A DNA stretch of 64,000 nucleotides, from positions 1-64,000 of the forward strand of contig CAYXMH010000007.1 in the NCBI GenBank assembly GCA_964466115.1, written 5' to 3'. Positions 25,619 through 34,662 of the stretch are shown here, piece by piece; position 1 is the stretch's first letter, and every line of letters begins with the position of its first letter. The translations under genes and the position numbers were made by a program. The notes beneath the pieces were generated by a model. It was not told where the DNA came from and ran no database searches. It saw only the letters and a list, made by a program, of their open reading frames with translations. This stretch comes from Pseudolysobacter sp964466115 (lineage in GTDB: Bacteria > Pseudomonadota > Gammaproteobacteria > Xanthomonadales > Rhodanobacteraceae).

Positions 25619-25778
25619 AGCCACCCCGTGCGCGCCGCGCAGTGTAAATGGGTACGCACAGGCAAGCGCGAGCCCATGGCGATGCCACGTGCTGCGCGGC
25701 GGGTTATGGGCCTTTTTGACCTCGTCCCGCGTAAAGCGTGAGTTTTCCCCCTCACCGCCATATCACCTTTTTTAAAGT

Positions 25779-26051
25779 TCACCTTTTTATAAGCACTGTC
25801 TCTGCTGTACTTGGCGTTACCATGCCAAGCTGACCCCGGGCGATTTGTTCAATCCGATTGGTTTCCGCCCACGTCGCCTGCTCCAACTGCAGGCGTCCAA
25901 ATTCATAATTAAAGTCGTCGCGTTCGCTTTGCAGGCGCTCAAGCTCGACGAACAACCGCCGGCTCTCGTGCCGTGCATGCACAACGCCAATCGCACTGCC
26001 AATGACCGCCACTAACAAAATCGCCAGCAGCACAAACCCTGCGCGCATCAT
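25779..26051 (-). CDS. ftsL: Cell division protein FtsL
   Basis: This 90-aa bitopic protein has a membrane segment (about 4-24) and a periplasmic leucine-zipper-like coil (about 27-75; RRLFVELERLQSERDDFN). It acts with FtsB and FtsQ to activate FtsWI. It overlaps rsmH by four bases. The 160 bases between it and ftsI are unusually long for this cluster. Confidence 0.95.
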   Translation of the reverse strand: MMRAGFVLLAILLVAVIGSAIGVVHARHESRRLFVELERLQSERDDFNYEFGRLQLEQATWAETNRIEQIARGQLGMVTPSTAETVLIKR

Positions 26052-26971
26052 GGCAATCGCTCCGCAACCCTAAGCACCGCACTGCGCGCGCGCGGATTGC
26101 CAGCGACTTCCGCTGCGTCCGGAAACTGCGCGCCACCAATCGCCTTCAACGTCAACGTGGCCTCCGCCGGCGGTAAATTCCGCCGCACGACCGGTGCTTG
26201 CGACTGGTTGCGAATAAATCGTTTCACCAAACGATCCTCCAACGAATGGAAGCTGATCACCACCAACCGCCCGCCCGATTTAAGCCTTGCCAAGGCACCC
26301 GCCAAACCGGCTTCAAGCGCATCAAGCTCGCCGTTGATCACGATGCGCAATGCCTGAAAACTGCGCGTTGCCGGATGTTTGCCGGGTTCGCGCTTCTTCA
26401 CCACCTGCGCGATCAAAGCAGCAAGCTGCCCTGTCGTTTCAATCGCCGTTTCAGCTCGCATCATTACCACCGCTTTTGCAATTGGACGGCTAAATCGCTC
26501 TTCACCATACTGCCAAAGCACTTGCGCAATCTCGGCTTCACTTGCCTTACTTAACCACTGCGCCGCCGTTTCACCGGCGGCGGAATTCATCCGCATATCG
26601 AGCGGCGCATCGGCTTTAAAACTAAACCCGCGCGCCGCTTCATCTAACTGCACCGACGAAACGCCAAGGTCCAAAAGCACGCCATCCAAGCCCTCTTTTG
26701 TTTCCTCCCAGCTCGCCAGCTCAGCGAAACTGCCGTGTCGAATTCGCACACGCGGGTCGCCAGCAAACTCCTGTTGCGCCACCGCAATCGCACTTGGATC
26801 CAAATCCATTAGCAATAACCGGCCATCCGGGCCAAGCCGCTTCAACACCTCGCGCGCGTGCCCTCCGCGCCCAAATGTGCCGTCCAAATACCTTCCTTCT
26901 GGCAACACTCGCAAGCCGTCCAATGCCTGCTTTACCATCACGGGTATATGACCTAAGGCCTGCGGCTCCAT
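26048..26971 (-). CDS. rsmH: 16S rRNA m4C1402 methyltransferase RsmH
   Basis: This 307-aa SAM-dependent enzyme methylates N4 of C1402 in the ribosomal P site. Motifs are HIPVMVKQALDGL, the SAM loop DGTFGRGGHAREVL, VLLDLGVSSVQLDEAARGFS and VISFHSLEDRLVKRF. It is the second gene of the dcw operon, 35 bases after mraZ. Confidence 0.98.
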   Translation of the reverse strand: MEPQALGHIPVMVKQALDGLRVLPEGRYLDGTFGRGGHAREVLKRLGPDGRLLLMDLDPSAIAVAQQEFAGDPRVRIRHGSFAELASWEETKEGLDGVLLDLGVSSVQLDEAARGFSFKADAPLDMRMNSAAGETAAQWLSKASEAEIAQVLWQYGEERFSRPIAKAVVMMRAETAIETTGQLAALIAQVVKKREPGKHPATRSFQALRIVINGELDALEAGLAGALARLKSGGRLVVISFHSLEDRLVKRFIRNQSQAPVVRRNLPPAEATLTLKAIGGAQFPDAAEVAGNPRARSAVLRVAERLP

Positions 26972-27006
26972 CACGTTGATTGCATCCGCACCTGCCCGCC
27001 TTTCCG

Positions 27007-27453
27007 TTACAACTTCAGCTTCAGCATGTCTTCGCTTAAATCGTCTTCACCGATGGTTTGATGAATTTGTGCCAAATGTGCCAATTCGCTCCACAGTTCA
27101 AATTTGTTGTTCATGCCCAGCAGCACCGCTTTTTTCTCGATGCCGGCCGCATTGCGCTGGCTGGCCGGAACCAGAATGCGGCCATTGCCATCGGGCTCGA
27201 CCGGTTGCGCAGCGCCGACCAATTTCAACTGCAAGCGGCGGTGCTCGCGCTTCACGCTGGTCAACTCGTTCACTTGGTCGCGCACCGTTTCCCACTCACT
27301 CTGCGGAAACAGCCACAAACAGCCACGTTCGAACGGGTTGTAAGTGAATACCAGACGATTGGCGCAGGTCGAGGCGATCAGCTCACGATAGGCCGTCGGG
27401 ACCGCCATGCGGCCTTTGTCGTCCAATGTGATGGCACTTTCGCCTTGAAACAC
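27007..27453 (-). CDS. mraZ: Transcriptional regulator MraZ
   Basis: This 148-aa protein has two AbrB-like SpoVT repeats: FQGESAITLDDKGRMAVPTAYR at the start (shown here only as the repeat's span, residues 2-23) and a second at about 78-125 (PDGNGRILVPASQRNAAG). It represses the dcw operon by binding repeats before its own gene. The start is a GTG at 27453 with GGGGG upstream; a longer frame to 27792 crosses the promoter and the boxes and was rejected. Confidence 0.96.
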   Translation of the reverse strand: MFQGESAITLDDKGRMAVPTAYRELIASTCANRLVFTYNPFERGCLWLFPQSEWETVRDQVNELTSVKREHRRLQLKLVGAAQPVEPDGNGRILVPASQRNAAGIEKKAVLLGMNNKFELWSELAHLAQIHQTIGEDDLSEDMLKLKL

Positions 27454-27460
27454 ACATACC

Positions 27461-27485
27461 CCCACAAAAAACCACAAAATCCCAC
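27461..27485 (-). promoter_or_regulatory. Three MraZ boxes upstream of mraZ
   Basis: On the minus strand GTGGG, GTGGT and GTGGG occur with an exact 10-base period, ending eight bases before the mraZ start. MraZ is known to bind three or four GTGGG-type direct repeats with this spacing as a ring-shaped oligomer. The sites lie downstream of the predicted transcription start, so binding would block elongation or clearance. Confidence 0.85.
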
Positions 27486-27493
27486 TGCTGCTC

Positions 27494-27522
27494 AAGATAG
27501 TGCGTGCAATGAGGGGTGTCAA
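27494..27522 (-). promoter_or_regulatory. Sigma-70 promoter of the dcw operon
   Basis: On the minus strand TTGACA (27522-27517) and TATCTT (27499-27494) are separated by exactly 17 bases: a perfect -35 and a good -10. A 7-bp-arm inverted repeat (TCAAGGA/TCCTTGA, 27519-27537) overlaps the -35 box and could be a further regulator site. Confidence 0.85.
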
Positions 27523-27839
27523 GGAAAAAATCCTTGAAAAAAAGGTGTTTACGCCTGGGTGCGAGAGCGGCAGAGGGGGTGAATGGCAACCAGAAAATGC
27601 CCCGCTTATTCGGGCGAGTCGCTTTTGCTCCCCTATACCTACGCCAAAAATTGACGCTCGCAGACAAATGGCGAGAGTCTTTGCAACAGTCTGCTTCCAG
27701 CGCAGGGATATCGCACACCTTGCTGTGTGAGCAAAATCGCAGATAAAACCGCTACCGATTATTACGGCGGCCGAGACCAGAACACGTGGCATTACGCCAT
27801 TGGCGAAACCTTATCAGAGGGTAAGGTACGAAGCTTTCC

Positions 27840-28676
27840 TTAAGCGTAAAGCGATATCAATTCATCCAAATATTCGCTGACGACCGTAACCAAAGTATTG
27901 AAATGCTCGTCCGTAACGCCCAAGCGCTCGCAAACACCGGCGTCCAACGCGTCGTCGGTCATTTGTCGGGTCGGGGGAATGATTTTGGTGGCGACTTTGC
28001 AGGAAAGATAGACCACGTCCGCGCATTTACCATACGTTGGATTGGGTTGATGGTGGTAGGTCACCGATTTGACAATATTTTCAGGCATTTTCCATTTTTT
28101 TAAAATCATACCGCCGACTTCGGCGTGATTGATGTTGAACACGGTTTTTTCGGCGGAAAAAAGATTGCCGTCCGCCGCCCACGTTTCCAGCAACACGCCA
28201 AACTCGTCCGAATGGATGAAGCGGCGCATGACGAAAGCGCCGATGTTATGCAACAGCGCGGCCGTGGTGGCTTCGCCTGGCACCTCGATATGCAATACCC
28301 CTGCGCATACTTCAGGCACCAAGGAAGCGGCGACCGCGTTGCGCCAAAGTTGGCCCTTCTCCCAACCGAACTCCGGAAGCGCCTCGTTCATCAAGCCCCG
28401 AACGCCACCGGCCATGACAATCGTGAGTATGTTCGAGATACCGAGCTTTTTTGCCGCCACGTCGATCTTCACGATCGGGCCGTGCGAGCTGTAAAAAGCG
28501 GCCGAGTTCGCCACGCGCAGTACGCGCGAAGCCATGATCGGATCGAGCCGGATCAGATCGACCACCTGGGGCCAGGACCAATTATCGTCTCCAGTCAAAG
28601 TAATCAATCGGGCGACCGTGGCCGGCAACGGTTCAATCTCATCGGCCGAACGAATCAGCGCGTTCATATCCATCAT
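27840..28676 (-). CDS. HDOD domain protein
   Basis: This 278-aa protein is nearly all HDOD domain (about 10-210): LPATVARLITLTGD, LDPIMASRVLRVANSAAF, AAKKLGISNILTIVMAGG, LLHNIGAFVM, INHAEVGGMILKKWKMPENI, VTYHHQPN. HDOD proteins resemble HD phosphohydrolases but usually lack a complete metal site, and they act in signalling or regulation (motility, cyclic-di-GMP output). Here the HD-type ligands are incomplete, so a non-catalytic regulatory role is inferred. The ATG at 28676 is chosen with GGAG about ten bases upstream. It stands alone on the minus strand between rnpB and mraZ. Confidence 0.88.
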   Translation of the reverse strand: MMDMNALIRSADEIEPLPATVARLITLTGDDNWSWPQVVDLIRLDPIMASRVLRVANSAAFYSSHGPIVKIDVAAKKLGISNILTIVMAGGVRGLMNEALPEFGWEKGQLWRNAVAASLVPEVCAGVLHIEVPGEATTAALLHNIGAFVMRRFIHSDEFGVLLETWAADGNLFSAEKTVFNINHAEVGGMILKKWKMPENIVKSVTYHHQPNPTYGKCADVVYLSCKVATKIIPPTRQMTDDALDAGVCERLGVTDEHFNTLVTVVSEYLDELISLYA

Positions 28677-28989
28677 AGTGCGCACTCTCCAATGGTGACT
28701 GATACGCCGGAATGAAGAACTTTCATTCTTTTAATTTTTCTTTTAATTTGCAAAAGTCATGACAGTGATAACTCACTGCATATCTTTACACAAAAAATCC
28801 TATCGCTGTCTAATTCCAGTTTTCAGTAGACCGTACGTGTGGCTGGTTTTAAGAAAACCGTTCATGCTGAGCTTGTCGAAGCACCGAGTCTTTCCGTCCA
28901 CCCAACGACCAAGCCTGTCCTGAGCGAAGTCGAAGGGCTCAGGGCGAACGGAAAAAGTGTCTATATGCAAATTGGAATGAATAAGATAG

Positions 28990-28991
<2 letters not shown>
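28677..28991. other. Intergenic region between rnpB and the HDOD gene
   Basis: It holds an A/T-rich promoter-like stretch upstream of the HDOD gene (28720-28800) and an enlarged family A palindrome (28858-28951) lying just beyond the rnpB 3' end, where it could help end or protect that transcript. No gene is seen. Confidence 0.6.
28858..28951 (+). repeat. Dispersed palindromic element, family A, copy 3 (expanded)
   Basis: Its outer arms match the other copies (CCGTTCATGCTGAGCTTGTC ... GGGCGAACGG). The centre is longer and contains an extra partial arm (CAAGCCTGTCCTGAGCGAAG), giving 94 bp instead of 70. This suggests a nested or duplicated arm. Confidence 0.8.
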
Positions 28992-29341
<350 letters not shown>

Positions 29342-29408
29342 CCGTGAGTGTGGGCGGAGGAAGAGGCTAATGCAAGCGTTAAAAGAGCGCTATGCTCACG
29401 TGTGTTTT

Positions 29409-29461
29409 TGTAGGGTGGGTTTTAACCCACCGAAAACGGTGGGCCAAGGCCCACCCTACAA
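29409..29461 (-). repeat. Palindromic GTAGGGTGGG element downstream of rsmI
   Basis: This 53-bp imperfect inverted repeat contains GTAGGGTGGGTTTTAACCCA and GGGCCAAGGCCCACCCTAC. It ends just before the rsmI stop and may also work as a transcript end. It is reminiscent of family B (36401-36499) but not identical. Confidence 0.7.
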
Positions 29462-29466
29462 GGCAT

Positions 29467-30297
29467 CTAGCCGCCTTCATACAGGCGCTTGCGCGATGCG
29501 CCGGTGATGGCCGCAGCCAACTTCGCCGCCTGGCTCGGCGGTAACTCGGCGCGCAGGATATCGAACACGCGCCGGCCTTCGGCCAAATTCTCTTCCGCTT
29601 CGCTTTCCGGCGCGCCCGCCACGACCAAAACGAACTCACCGCGCTGTTGGTTTGCTTCCGATTGCACGCGCTGCAATAAGTCGGCCAAGGTGCCGTCCAA
29701 AACGGTTTCATACAGTTTCGTCAGCTCACGTCCCACCACGGCCTGCCGTTGCGCGCCAAAAATCGCGGCGATATCAACGATCGCATCCACGATTCGGTGG
29801 CTCGATTCGTAAAAAATCAACGTGCGCGTTTCGGTACAAAGTTCAACCAGGCGCGCTTGCCGCGGAGTGGTTTTTGCGGGCAAAAACCCCTCGAACACAA
29901 AACGATCGCTCGGCAATCCGGCAATCGACAGTGCCGCAACGGCGGCGCAGGGCCCCGGAACCGGGCTTACCGCAATCCCCGCGGCACGCGCGGCGCGCAC
30001 CAAGCGAAAACCGGGATCGCTGACCAACGGCGTACCCGCGTCGGAAATCAAAGCAATGGTTGTTCCCGAAGACAAAAGCTCCACCAAGCGTTCCGATGCC
30101 GCTTGCTCATTATGGTCGTGCAGCGCCAAGGTGCGGGTGGTAATGCCGTAGCGCGCCAGTAACGGCTGGCTGTGCCGTGTGTCTTCAGCGGCGATCAAAT
30201 CCACGCTTTGCAATACCGCTTGCGCTCGATGGGAAAAATCCTCGAGATTGCCGATCGGCGTTGCCACTACCCATAATTTCCCTGCGGTCTTCGACAT
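29467..30297 (-). CDS. rsmI: 16S rRNA 2'-O-methyltransferase RsmI
   Basis: This 276-aa tetrapyrrole-methylase-fold enzyme methylates the 2'-O of C1402, the same nucleotide RsmH modifies. It has LWVVATPIGNLEDFSHRA, AEDTRHSQPLLARYGI and ALISDAGTPLVSDPGFRLV. The start at 30297 has an AGGAGTGG site. It is divergent from lpoA, as is yraL from yraM in E. coli. Confidence 0.97.
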   Translation of the reverse strand: MSKTAGKLWVVATPIGNLEDFSHRAQAVLQSVDLIAAEDTRHSQPLLARYGITTRTLALHDHNEQAASERLVELLSSGTTIALISDAGTPLVSDPGFRLVRAARAAGIAVSPVPGPCAAVAALSIAGLPSDRFVFEGFLPAKTTPRQARLVELCTETRTLIFYESSHRIVDAIVDIAAIFGAQRQAVVGRELTKLYETVLDGTLADLLQRVQSEANQQRGEFVLVVAGAPESEAEENLAEGRRVFDILRAELPPSQAAKLAAAITGASRKRLYEGG

Positions 30298-30414
30298 TGC
30301 AATCCACTCCTGCGCCACGCTGCCCAGCATACCCGCTTGTCATCTTAGCGACCGGTTATTATTGATACTGGTATTATTGCTATTGCTTTGAAATTCTTAA
30401 ACGCGATGACAACC

Positions 30415-32244
30415 ATGATAAAACGCGCACACGCAAAATCCGTTTTCGTTTTGGCAGCCCTGTTGTTGCTGGGTGGTTGCGCCACGATGGGCGATGGCGG
30501 ATCCCGGGCATTGCCGGATCCGGCGGATGCCGCTGAAGCGCAAGCCTGGTACGACAAAGGTGAGTTTAATCGAGCGGCACAGGCGTTTTTGCAATTGGCC
30601 GACACACACTCTGCCGATCGCGCGCATTACCGGCTGCGTGCGGCGGAGGCGCAACGCGAGGAGGGCAATTTGGATGCCGTCGCCCACACTCTGGATGGCA
30701 TAAAGCGCCGGCGCTTGGCCGATGAAGATGCCCTGCGCTATGACTTACTCCAGGCCGAACTTGCGCTGCAGCACCACGATTTGCAGCGCGCCTTGACCTT
30801 GCTTGCTTTGCCCGATGCAAACCTCCCGGTGAACATGCGCGCACGCGCCCTTGAGCTGCGCGCACGCGCGCAAGCGCAAAGCGGTGACGCGTTAGCCAGT
30901 GCCCGTACGCGCGCAACCTTAAACCGCTGGCTCGGCGGTACCGACCGCGCCCAAAATGAAGCGCAGATCGTCGAAACGCTGCGCACGCTTACGCCGGAGG
31001 CGCTAAAAGCCCAAGCCACTGCATTACCGGCGAACGATGCGCTTAGACCCTGGATGGCGCAAGCGTTGCGCAAAAGCGGACAAGGTTTATCGCAAGTGAT
31101 TCCGCGCCCGAATCGCCCGGTGGGAACGCAATTACCGGATCAACAGATGCAGCGCGAAGGCTACCGTAGTACGCGTTTTGTCGCGCTGCTGTTGCCAAGC
31201 AGTGGATCGCTGAAGTCGTTTGCGCAGCCGGTACGCGACGGTTTCTTCTCGGCCTATTTCAACGATCAAGCCGACACCCGCCCGGAGATTCGCGTTTACG
31301 ACAGCGGCAAAACCGCGGAAGACGCCGTTAAAGCGTATCAACAGGCCCTAACCGATGGAGCGGAACGTGTGGTTGGGCCGTTGACGCGCGAAGCGGTCAG
31401 CGCGATTTTCGCCCAGGGGCGATTAAAAGTGCCGGTATTGGCACTCAATCACCCCGACGGCGGTGAATCACCGCCGCCCGGAAGCGCCGAATTTGGCTTG
31501 CTGCCCGATGCGGAAGCCGCGCAAGTGGCCGAGCACATGATTGATCGCGGCATTACCCATGCTGTGGCCATTGTCGCCAACGACGATTGGGCCGAACGTG
31601 CCGCATTGGCATTTCGCGCCCAGTTCGAACAACACGGCGGAACCATGCTAAACGAAGCGCGGATCAAAGACGGGGAAGTGAATTTCTCCACTATGATCAA
31701 ACAAGCCATGAGCGGCGTGCAGGCGATTAAAAGCGCCCCGCGCACACCAAGCGCGAATGCGCCCGAAGCCGCGCCGCCCGATACCGGATTGTTTATCAGC
31801 ATGCGGCCGCAACAGGCGCGCCTGCTGCTTCCGCAAATAAAAATCGCCGGCTTCGCCAGCGTGCCGGTCTTCGCCACCTCGCATATCTATTCCGGCGCCT
31901 CCAACCCAGGGCAAGACCGCGACTTGAACGGCGTACAGTTTTGCGATGCGCCGTGGTTATTCGACGCCACGCCAACCTCGCCCAAGCGCAACGACATTGC
32001 ACGCAACCTCGATTCCGTACGCGGAGGTGGCGCGCGTTTGTTTGCGCTAGGTATGGATGCTTACGCGCTGTTGCCCTACCTTGATTGGCTTTCACAGCAC
32101 CACGACAGCTACTTGCCCGGTGCAACCGGCCAGCTCACCGAGGATGCGCTTGGGCGCATTCATCGATTGATGATCTGGGCTCAATTCGACAATGGTGTGG
32201 CACACCCGATCAACGGCGAGCTCAGCATGAGTCAAGCGCCCTAA
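30415..32244 (+). CDS. lpoA: LpoA/YraM-type penicillin-binding protein activator lipoprotein
   Basis: This outer-membrane lipoprotein of about 609 aa activates PBP1A in E. coli. A lipobox (LLLLGGC) follows a basic start and hydrophobic run. Residues about 30-230 form TPR-like helical repeats (EAQAWYDKGEFNRAAQAFLQ), and the C-terminal two-thirds resembles a type 1 periplasmic binding protein (VALLLPSSGSLKSFAQPVRDG starts at about 260, split here by residue number only). ATGs at 30406 and 30415 are both possible; the later one gives the more typical signal peptide. The following genes match yraN and yraP of E. coli. Confidence 0.9.
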   Translation: MIKRAHAKSVFVLAALLLLGGCATMGDGGSRALPDPADAAEAQAWYDKGEFNRAAQAFLQLADTHSADRAHYRLRAAEAQREEGNLDAVAHTLDGIKRRRLADEDALRYDLLQAELALQHHDLQRALTLLALPDANLPVNMRARALELRARAQAQSGDALASARTRATLNRWLGGTDRAQNEAQIVETLRTLTPEALKAQATALPANDALRPWMAQALRKSGQGLSQVIPRPNRPVGTQLPDQQMQREGYRSTRFVALLLPSSGSLKSFAQPVRDGFFSAYFNDQADTRPEIRVYDSGKTAEDAVKAYQQALTDGAERVVGPLTREAVSAIFAQGRLKVPVLALNHPDGGESPPPGSAEFGLLPDAEAAQVAEHMIDRGITHAVAIVANDDWAERAALAFRAQFEQHGGTMLNEARIKDGEVNFSTMIKQAMSGVQAIKSAPRTPSANAPEAAPPDTGLFISMRPQQARLLLPQIKIAGFASVPVFATSHIYSGASNPGQDRDLNGVQFCDAPWLFDATPTSPKRNDIARNLDSVRGGGARLFALGMDAYALLPYLDWLSQHHDSYLPGATGQLTEDALGRIHRLMIWAQFDNGVAHPINGELSMSQAP

Positions 32245-32247
32245 CCC

Positions 32248-32607
32248 GTGCGCGACACCGGAGCGTTGTTCGAGGAGGTGGCTTTGGCGCATTTGCAGCG
32301 CGCCGGGCTTACCCTGCTTAAGCGCAACTACACCAGCCGGCTCGGTGAAATCGACCTTATCTTGCGCGAAAAGAATGTTATTGTGTTTGTTGAAGTGCGC
32401 TATCGTGAATCAAATACTCGTGGCGATGGTGCGGCCTCGGTCGGCGCGGCAAAACGTTTGAAATTGGTGCGCACCGCTAAACTCTATCTACAGGCCCATC
32501 CGCAGCTGGCCAGTCTTACCTGTCGATTTGATGTCCTCGCCATAGAGGGTGATGCCGAGCAACCACAAATTCGCTGGCTGCGTGCAGCCTTTGATGCTTT
32601 TCATTGA
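32248..32607 (+). CDS. yraN: YraN family (UPF0102) endonuclease-like protein
   Basis: This 119-aa protein starts with GTG three bases after lpoA. It has the family core: GALFEEVALAHLQRAGLTLL, RNYTSRLGEIDLILRE, VFVEVRYRES and AAKRLKLVRTAKLYL. The GEIDLI and EVR residues match a PD-(D/E)XK nuclease fold. The cellular role of the family is not settled. A processing or Holliday-junction-related function has been proposed from the fold alone. Confidence 0.92.
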   Translation: MRDTGALFEEVALAHLQRAGLTLLKRNYTSRLGEIDLILREKNVIVFVEVRYRESNTRGDGAASVGAAKRLKLVRTAKLYLQAHPQLASLTCRFDVLAIEGDAEQPQIRWLRAAFDAFH

Positions 32608-32616
32608 GGAATACTT

Positions 32617-33207
32617 ATGAACATTTTCACTCGTATCGGACTGTTAGCACTGATCGCGCTATTCCCATTATTGAATGGTTGCCTAGCCGTCATCGCCGCG
32701 GGCGCGGCCGTAGGGGCCAGCGCAACCCACGATCGCCGCTCCATCGGCACCATCATCGACGACAAAAACATCCAATTAACCGCCACCGATTCGATCAACC
32801 ACGACAAAGAAATTGCCTTGAAGAACAACGTCTACATCATCGTTTACGAACGTCAAATGTTGTTGATCGGTGAAGTTCGCACGCAAGCATTGAAACAACG
32901 CGCGGAAAAACTCACCAGCGGCATCGAAGGAGTACGCCGCTTGGTCAATGAAATCGCGGTGCAGGAGCCGGAAGGCTTTGGCAGCCGGCGGCGCGACGAT
33001 CTTTTGACCGCGCAAGTAAAAACGGCACTATTGGACATTGTCGACCTGCCCGGTTTCGATCCGAGCCGCATCAATGTGTCCAGCGCGCATCGTGTGGTCT
33101 ATCTAATGGGCTTGGTCAGCCACGCCGAAGATGAACGGGTGGCTGAAATTGCACGCAATGTGCGTGGCGTGGAGCGGGTGGTAAAGGTGTTTGAATACAA
33201 GGATTAA
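32617..33207 (+). CDS. dolP: Dual BON-domain lipoprotein (DolP/YraP-like)
   Basis: This 196-aa lipoprotein has a lipobox (LLNGC) and two BON domains (about 45-110 and 125-193: DDKNIQLTATDSI, VYIIVYERQMLLIGEV; VKTALLDIVD, VVYLMGLVS, VRGVERVVKVFEY). In E. coli DolP sits at the inner leaflet of the outer membrane, binds anionic lipid at division sites and supports outer-membrane integrity. The gene order lpoA-yraN-BON supports orthology. Confidence 0.92.
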   Translation: MNIFTRIGLLALIALFPLLNGCLAVIAAGAAVGASATHDRRSIGTIIDDKNIQLTATDSINHDKEIALKNNVYIIVYERQMLLIGEVRTQALKQRAEKLTSGIEGVRRLVNEIAVQEPEGFGSRRRDDLLTAQVKTALLDIVDLPGFDPSRINVSSAHRVVYLMGLVSHAEDERVAEIARNVRGVERVVKVFEYKD

Positions 33208-33246
33208 TACCTGCACAAGTCAAGTGGCAACACTGCCCCTTTACTT

Positions 33247-33302
33247 CACTCCCCCTTGACGGGGGAGTCAGCGCGCTTAAGCGCGCTGGTGGGGGTGCTG
33301 CG
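33247..33302 (+). repeat. Dispersed palindromic element, family C, copy 2
   Basis: It starts CACTCCCCCTTGACGGGGGA, continues through a perfect GCGCGCTTAAGCGCGC palindrome, and ends GGTGGGGGTGCTGCG. The same ends and order appear at 5091-5142 on the other strand. Confidence 0.75.
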
Positions 33303-33340
33303 ATATCACCGCTTACGCAGCAAATGATTGCTTCGCTCCG

Positions 33341-33387
33341 AACCCACCCCCATCCCAACCTTCCCCCATCAAGGGGGAAGGAGTGCC
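33341..33387 (-). repeat. Family C-like element facing copy 2
   Basis: On the minus strand it reads CACTCCTTCCCCCTTGATGG onwards to GGATGGGGGTGGGTT, sharing the CACTCC...CCCCCTTGA start with family C but lacking the GCGC palindrome. With copy 2 it fills most of the 260-bp gap before pntAA. Confidence 0.6.
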
Positions 33388-33467
33388 ACCGTAAAACCCC
33401 TAGCCCTTGGCTGCACGCTTACGCTACGATCGCATCTTCATGCGCACGCATGTGGGGGAAAACTGTT

Positions 33468-34592
33468 ATGCCGATTACCGTAGCCTTAGTACGAGAAACC
33501 GAACCCACTGAGCGCCGTGTCGCCTTGGTGCCGGAAGTGGCAAAAAAGCTTAAAGGCCGCGGCGCCAATATCCTTATGGAGCAAAATTCCGGCAATAGCG
33601 CCAGTTTCATCGACAGCGCTTTCGCGGGTGTTGAAATCGCGGGCGACGCGAAAGCCGTGCTCGGGCGCGCCGATGTGCTATTGAAAGTGCAGCCGCCGAG
33701 TCTCGCGGAAATCGCCTTGCTGCGAGAAGGCAGCATGGTAATTGGTCATTTACAACCTCATCTCTCGCCCGAACGAACCAAAGCGCTGCGCGATCGCAAA
33801 ATTACCGCATTCGCGATGGAGCTTTTACCCCGCACCACGCGCGCGCAAGCCATGGACGTATTGTCCTCGCAAGCTGCTGTATCCGGTTACAAAGCGGTAC
33901 TGATTGCTGCACAAGTGTGCCCGAAATTTTTTCCGATGTTGACCACCGCAGCCGGCACCATCCGGCCATCCAAAGTGCTCATCATCGGCGCCGGTGTGGC
34001 CGGTTTGCAGGCGATCGCGACGGCGCGGCGGCTCGGCGCGCAAGTCGAGGGTTTCGACGTGCGCCCGGAAACCAAGGAACAGATTGAATCGTTGGGCGCC
34101 AAATTCCTGGATCTTGGCGTATCGGCCGCCGGCAGCGGCGGCTATGCGCGCGAACTCACACCGGAAGAACGCGAGCAACAGCAACAGGCATTGGCCAATC
34201 ACATCAAAGGCGTGGATGTCATCGTCACCACCGCCGCGGTGCCGGGTCGCAAGGCGCCGCGCATTGTGACCGCCGCTATGGTGGCCGGCATGAAACCGGG
34301 CTCCGTGATTGTCGACATCGCCGCGGAATCCGGCGGGAACTGCGAGCTGACCGAAGCAGGCAAAACCGTTGATCATAACGGCGTGACGATTGTCGGACCG
34401 GTTAATCTGCCGGCCAGCGCACCGATTCACGCCAGCGAAATGTATTCGAAAAATTTATACAACTTTCTTGAATTGATGCTGAAGGACGGCGCGCTTACGC
34501 TTGACTGGGATGATGAGCTGATTGCCAAAACCTGTCTTACCCACGCCGGCGAGATCAAACACGAACCAACGAAAAAGCTGGTCGAAGGTTAG
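33468..34592 (+). CDS. pntAA: NAD(P) transhydrogenase alpha subunit, part 1
   Basis: This 374-aa soluble NAD(H)-binding domain (dI) belongs to proton-translocating transhydrogenase. It has the N-terminal VRETEPTERRVALVPEV, the Rossmann loop IIGAGVAGLQAIATARRLGA (about 168-187) and VDIAAESGGNCELT. The start at 33468 follows TGGGGGAAAA. In this organism the alpha subunit is split into two proteins, as in Rhodospirillum and many proteobacteria. The enzyme couples proton entry to NADPH formation. Confidence 0.97.
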   Translation: MPITVALVRETEPTERRVALVPEVAKKLKGRGANILMEQNSGNSASFIDSAFAGVEIAGDAKAVLGRADVLLKVQPPSLAEIALLREGSMVIGHLQPHLSPERTKALRDRKITAFAMELLPRTTRAQAMDVLSSQAAVSGYKAVLIAAQVCPKFFPMLTTAAGTIRPSKVLIIGAGVAGLQAIATARRLGAQVEGFDVRPETKEQIESLGAKFLDLGVSAAGSGGYARELTPEEREQQQQALANHIKGVDVIVTTAAVPGRKAPRIVTAAMVAGMKPGSVIVDIAAESGGNCELTEAGKTVDHNGVTIVGPVNLPASAPIHASEMYSKNLYNFLELMLKDGALTLDWDDELIAKTCLTHAGEIKHEPTKKLVEG

Positions 34593-34662
34593 ACGGTCGC
34601 AAGCTAGCCGGCCGCTAACGCCAGGCTACCTAGATATTTGGAATGCCATTGAAGGGGGCGCC

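Larger units (their letters stand above)
27454..27839. other. Regulatory gap between the HDOD gene and mraZ
   Basis: The first 85 bases hold the mraZ boxes, promoter and -35 palindrome described separately. The remaining 300 bases contain no frame with support. A small hairpin (CACAC/GTGTG at 27714-27729) lacks a T-run. No convincing terminator for the HDOD gene is visible. Confidence 0.6.

Noticed and set aside
27519..27537. Inverted repeat TCAAGGA/TCCTTGA considered as a terminator
   Set aside because: It has a weak stem, is not followed by a T-run on the minus strand, and overlaps a consensus -35 box.
27454..27792. N-terminal extension of mraZ
   Set aside because: It would run through the consensus promoter and the three MraZ boxes; MraZ family proteins start at the FQGESAITLD segment.
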